Shown here: positions 5,352 through 5,366 of the stretch, piece after piece
Layout: the number at the start of each line of letters is the position of its first letter
Numbering within the stretch: the first letter of the stretch is position 1
From: Clostridiaceae bacterium
GTDB lineage: Bacteria; Bacillota; Clostridia; Saccharofermentanales; UBA5734
Assembly (NCBI GenBank): GCA_012519875.1
Contig: JAAYPL010000064.1
Location: 1 to 5,366, forward strand
Length of the DNA stretch: 5,366 nt
Direction of reading: 5' to 3'
Program-made: the position numbers and the translations under genes
The notes under the pieces: generated by a model
The model's database searches: none
The model's input: the letters and a program-made list of their open reading frames with translations, nothing else
Told to the model about the DNA's origin: nothing

Positions 5352-5366
5352 GCAAGAGCAAGAGTA
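5348..5366 (+). CDS. Possible 5' end of a further gene (partial)
   Basis: ATG at 5348 opens a frame reading MSKSKS to the window edge. Its own ribosome binding site would be the weak GAGTGG (5334-5339), eight bases upstream. The ATGA overlap with the preceding short frame could supply ribosomes by coupling. Only six codons are visible, so no product can be suggested. Confidence 0.25.

Overview
The window carries the end of a cell-wall gene followed by a complete four-gene carbohydrate-type ABC importer of the CUT2 (ribose/galactose/AI-2) class. All recognised genes are on the + strand. The organism is probably an anaerobic member of the Bacillota (Clostridia or a relative). The signs are a MurT-type C-terminus at the left edge, a lipoprotein binding protein with a Thr/Pro-rich linker, AGGAGG-type ribosome binding sites, and many free cysteines in an exported protein. 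Base composition is roughly balanced. No species can be named from the sequence.

Layout: 1-119 is the last 38 codons of a probable murT (lipid II isoglutaminyl synthase subunit). 120-383 is a non-coding gap with a candidate promoter (256-282) overlapped by a perfect inverted repeat (252-267). 384-1886 encodes a double-domain sugar-importer ATPase. 1901-2881 encodes permease 1, only 14 nt after the ATPase stop. 2956-4131 encodes a lipoprotein solute-binding protein. 4132-4237 is an intercistronic gap with a strong hairpin capped by a GAAA tetraloop (4150-4190). 4238-5215 encodes permease 2. 5216-5366 holds no clear terminator but has a perfect 13-bp inverted repeat (5277-5317) whose right arm contains AGGAGG. 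A nine-codon GTG reading frame and the possible start of a further gene follow it.

The four genes make a complete importer. The lipoprotein would capture the solute outside the membrane, the two different permeases would form a heterodimeric channel, and the fused ATPase would supply both nucleotide-binding domains. Two permeases with one binding protein and one fused ATPase recall the Lsr (AI-2) transporter, but the gene order differs (ATPase, permease, binding protein, permease). No kinase, isomerase or regulator lies in the window, so the substrate cannot be assigned. The binding protein seems to lack several ribose-contacting residues of RbsB.

The most notable points are these. The ATPase concentrates all its motif losses in one of its two composite ATP sites, including a Cys in place of the second Walker B glutamate. 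The second permease lacks a glycine-rich motif that the first retains. The mRNA hairpin after the binding-protein gene may set subunit ratios. The inverted repeat at the right edge could hide a Shine-Dalgarno sequence in read-through transcripts while leaving it open in transcripts from its own promoter, an arrangement known from the ends of some insertion sequences. I found no wholly new system. The right-edge element is the best candidate for something unexpected.
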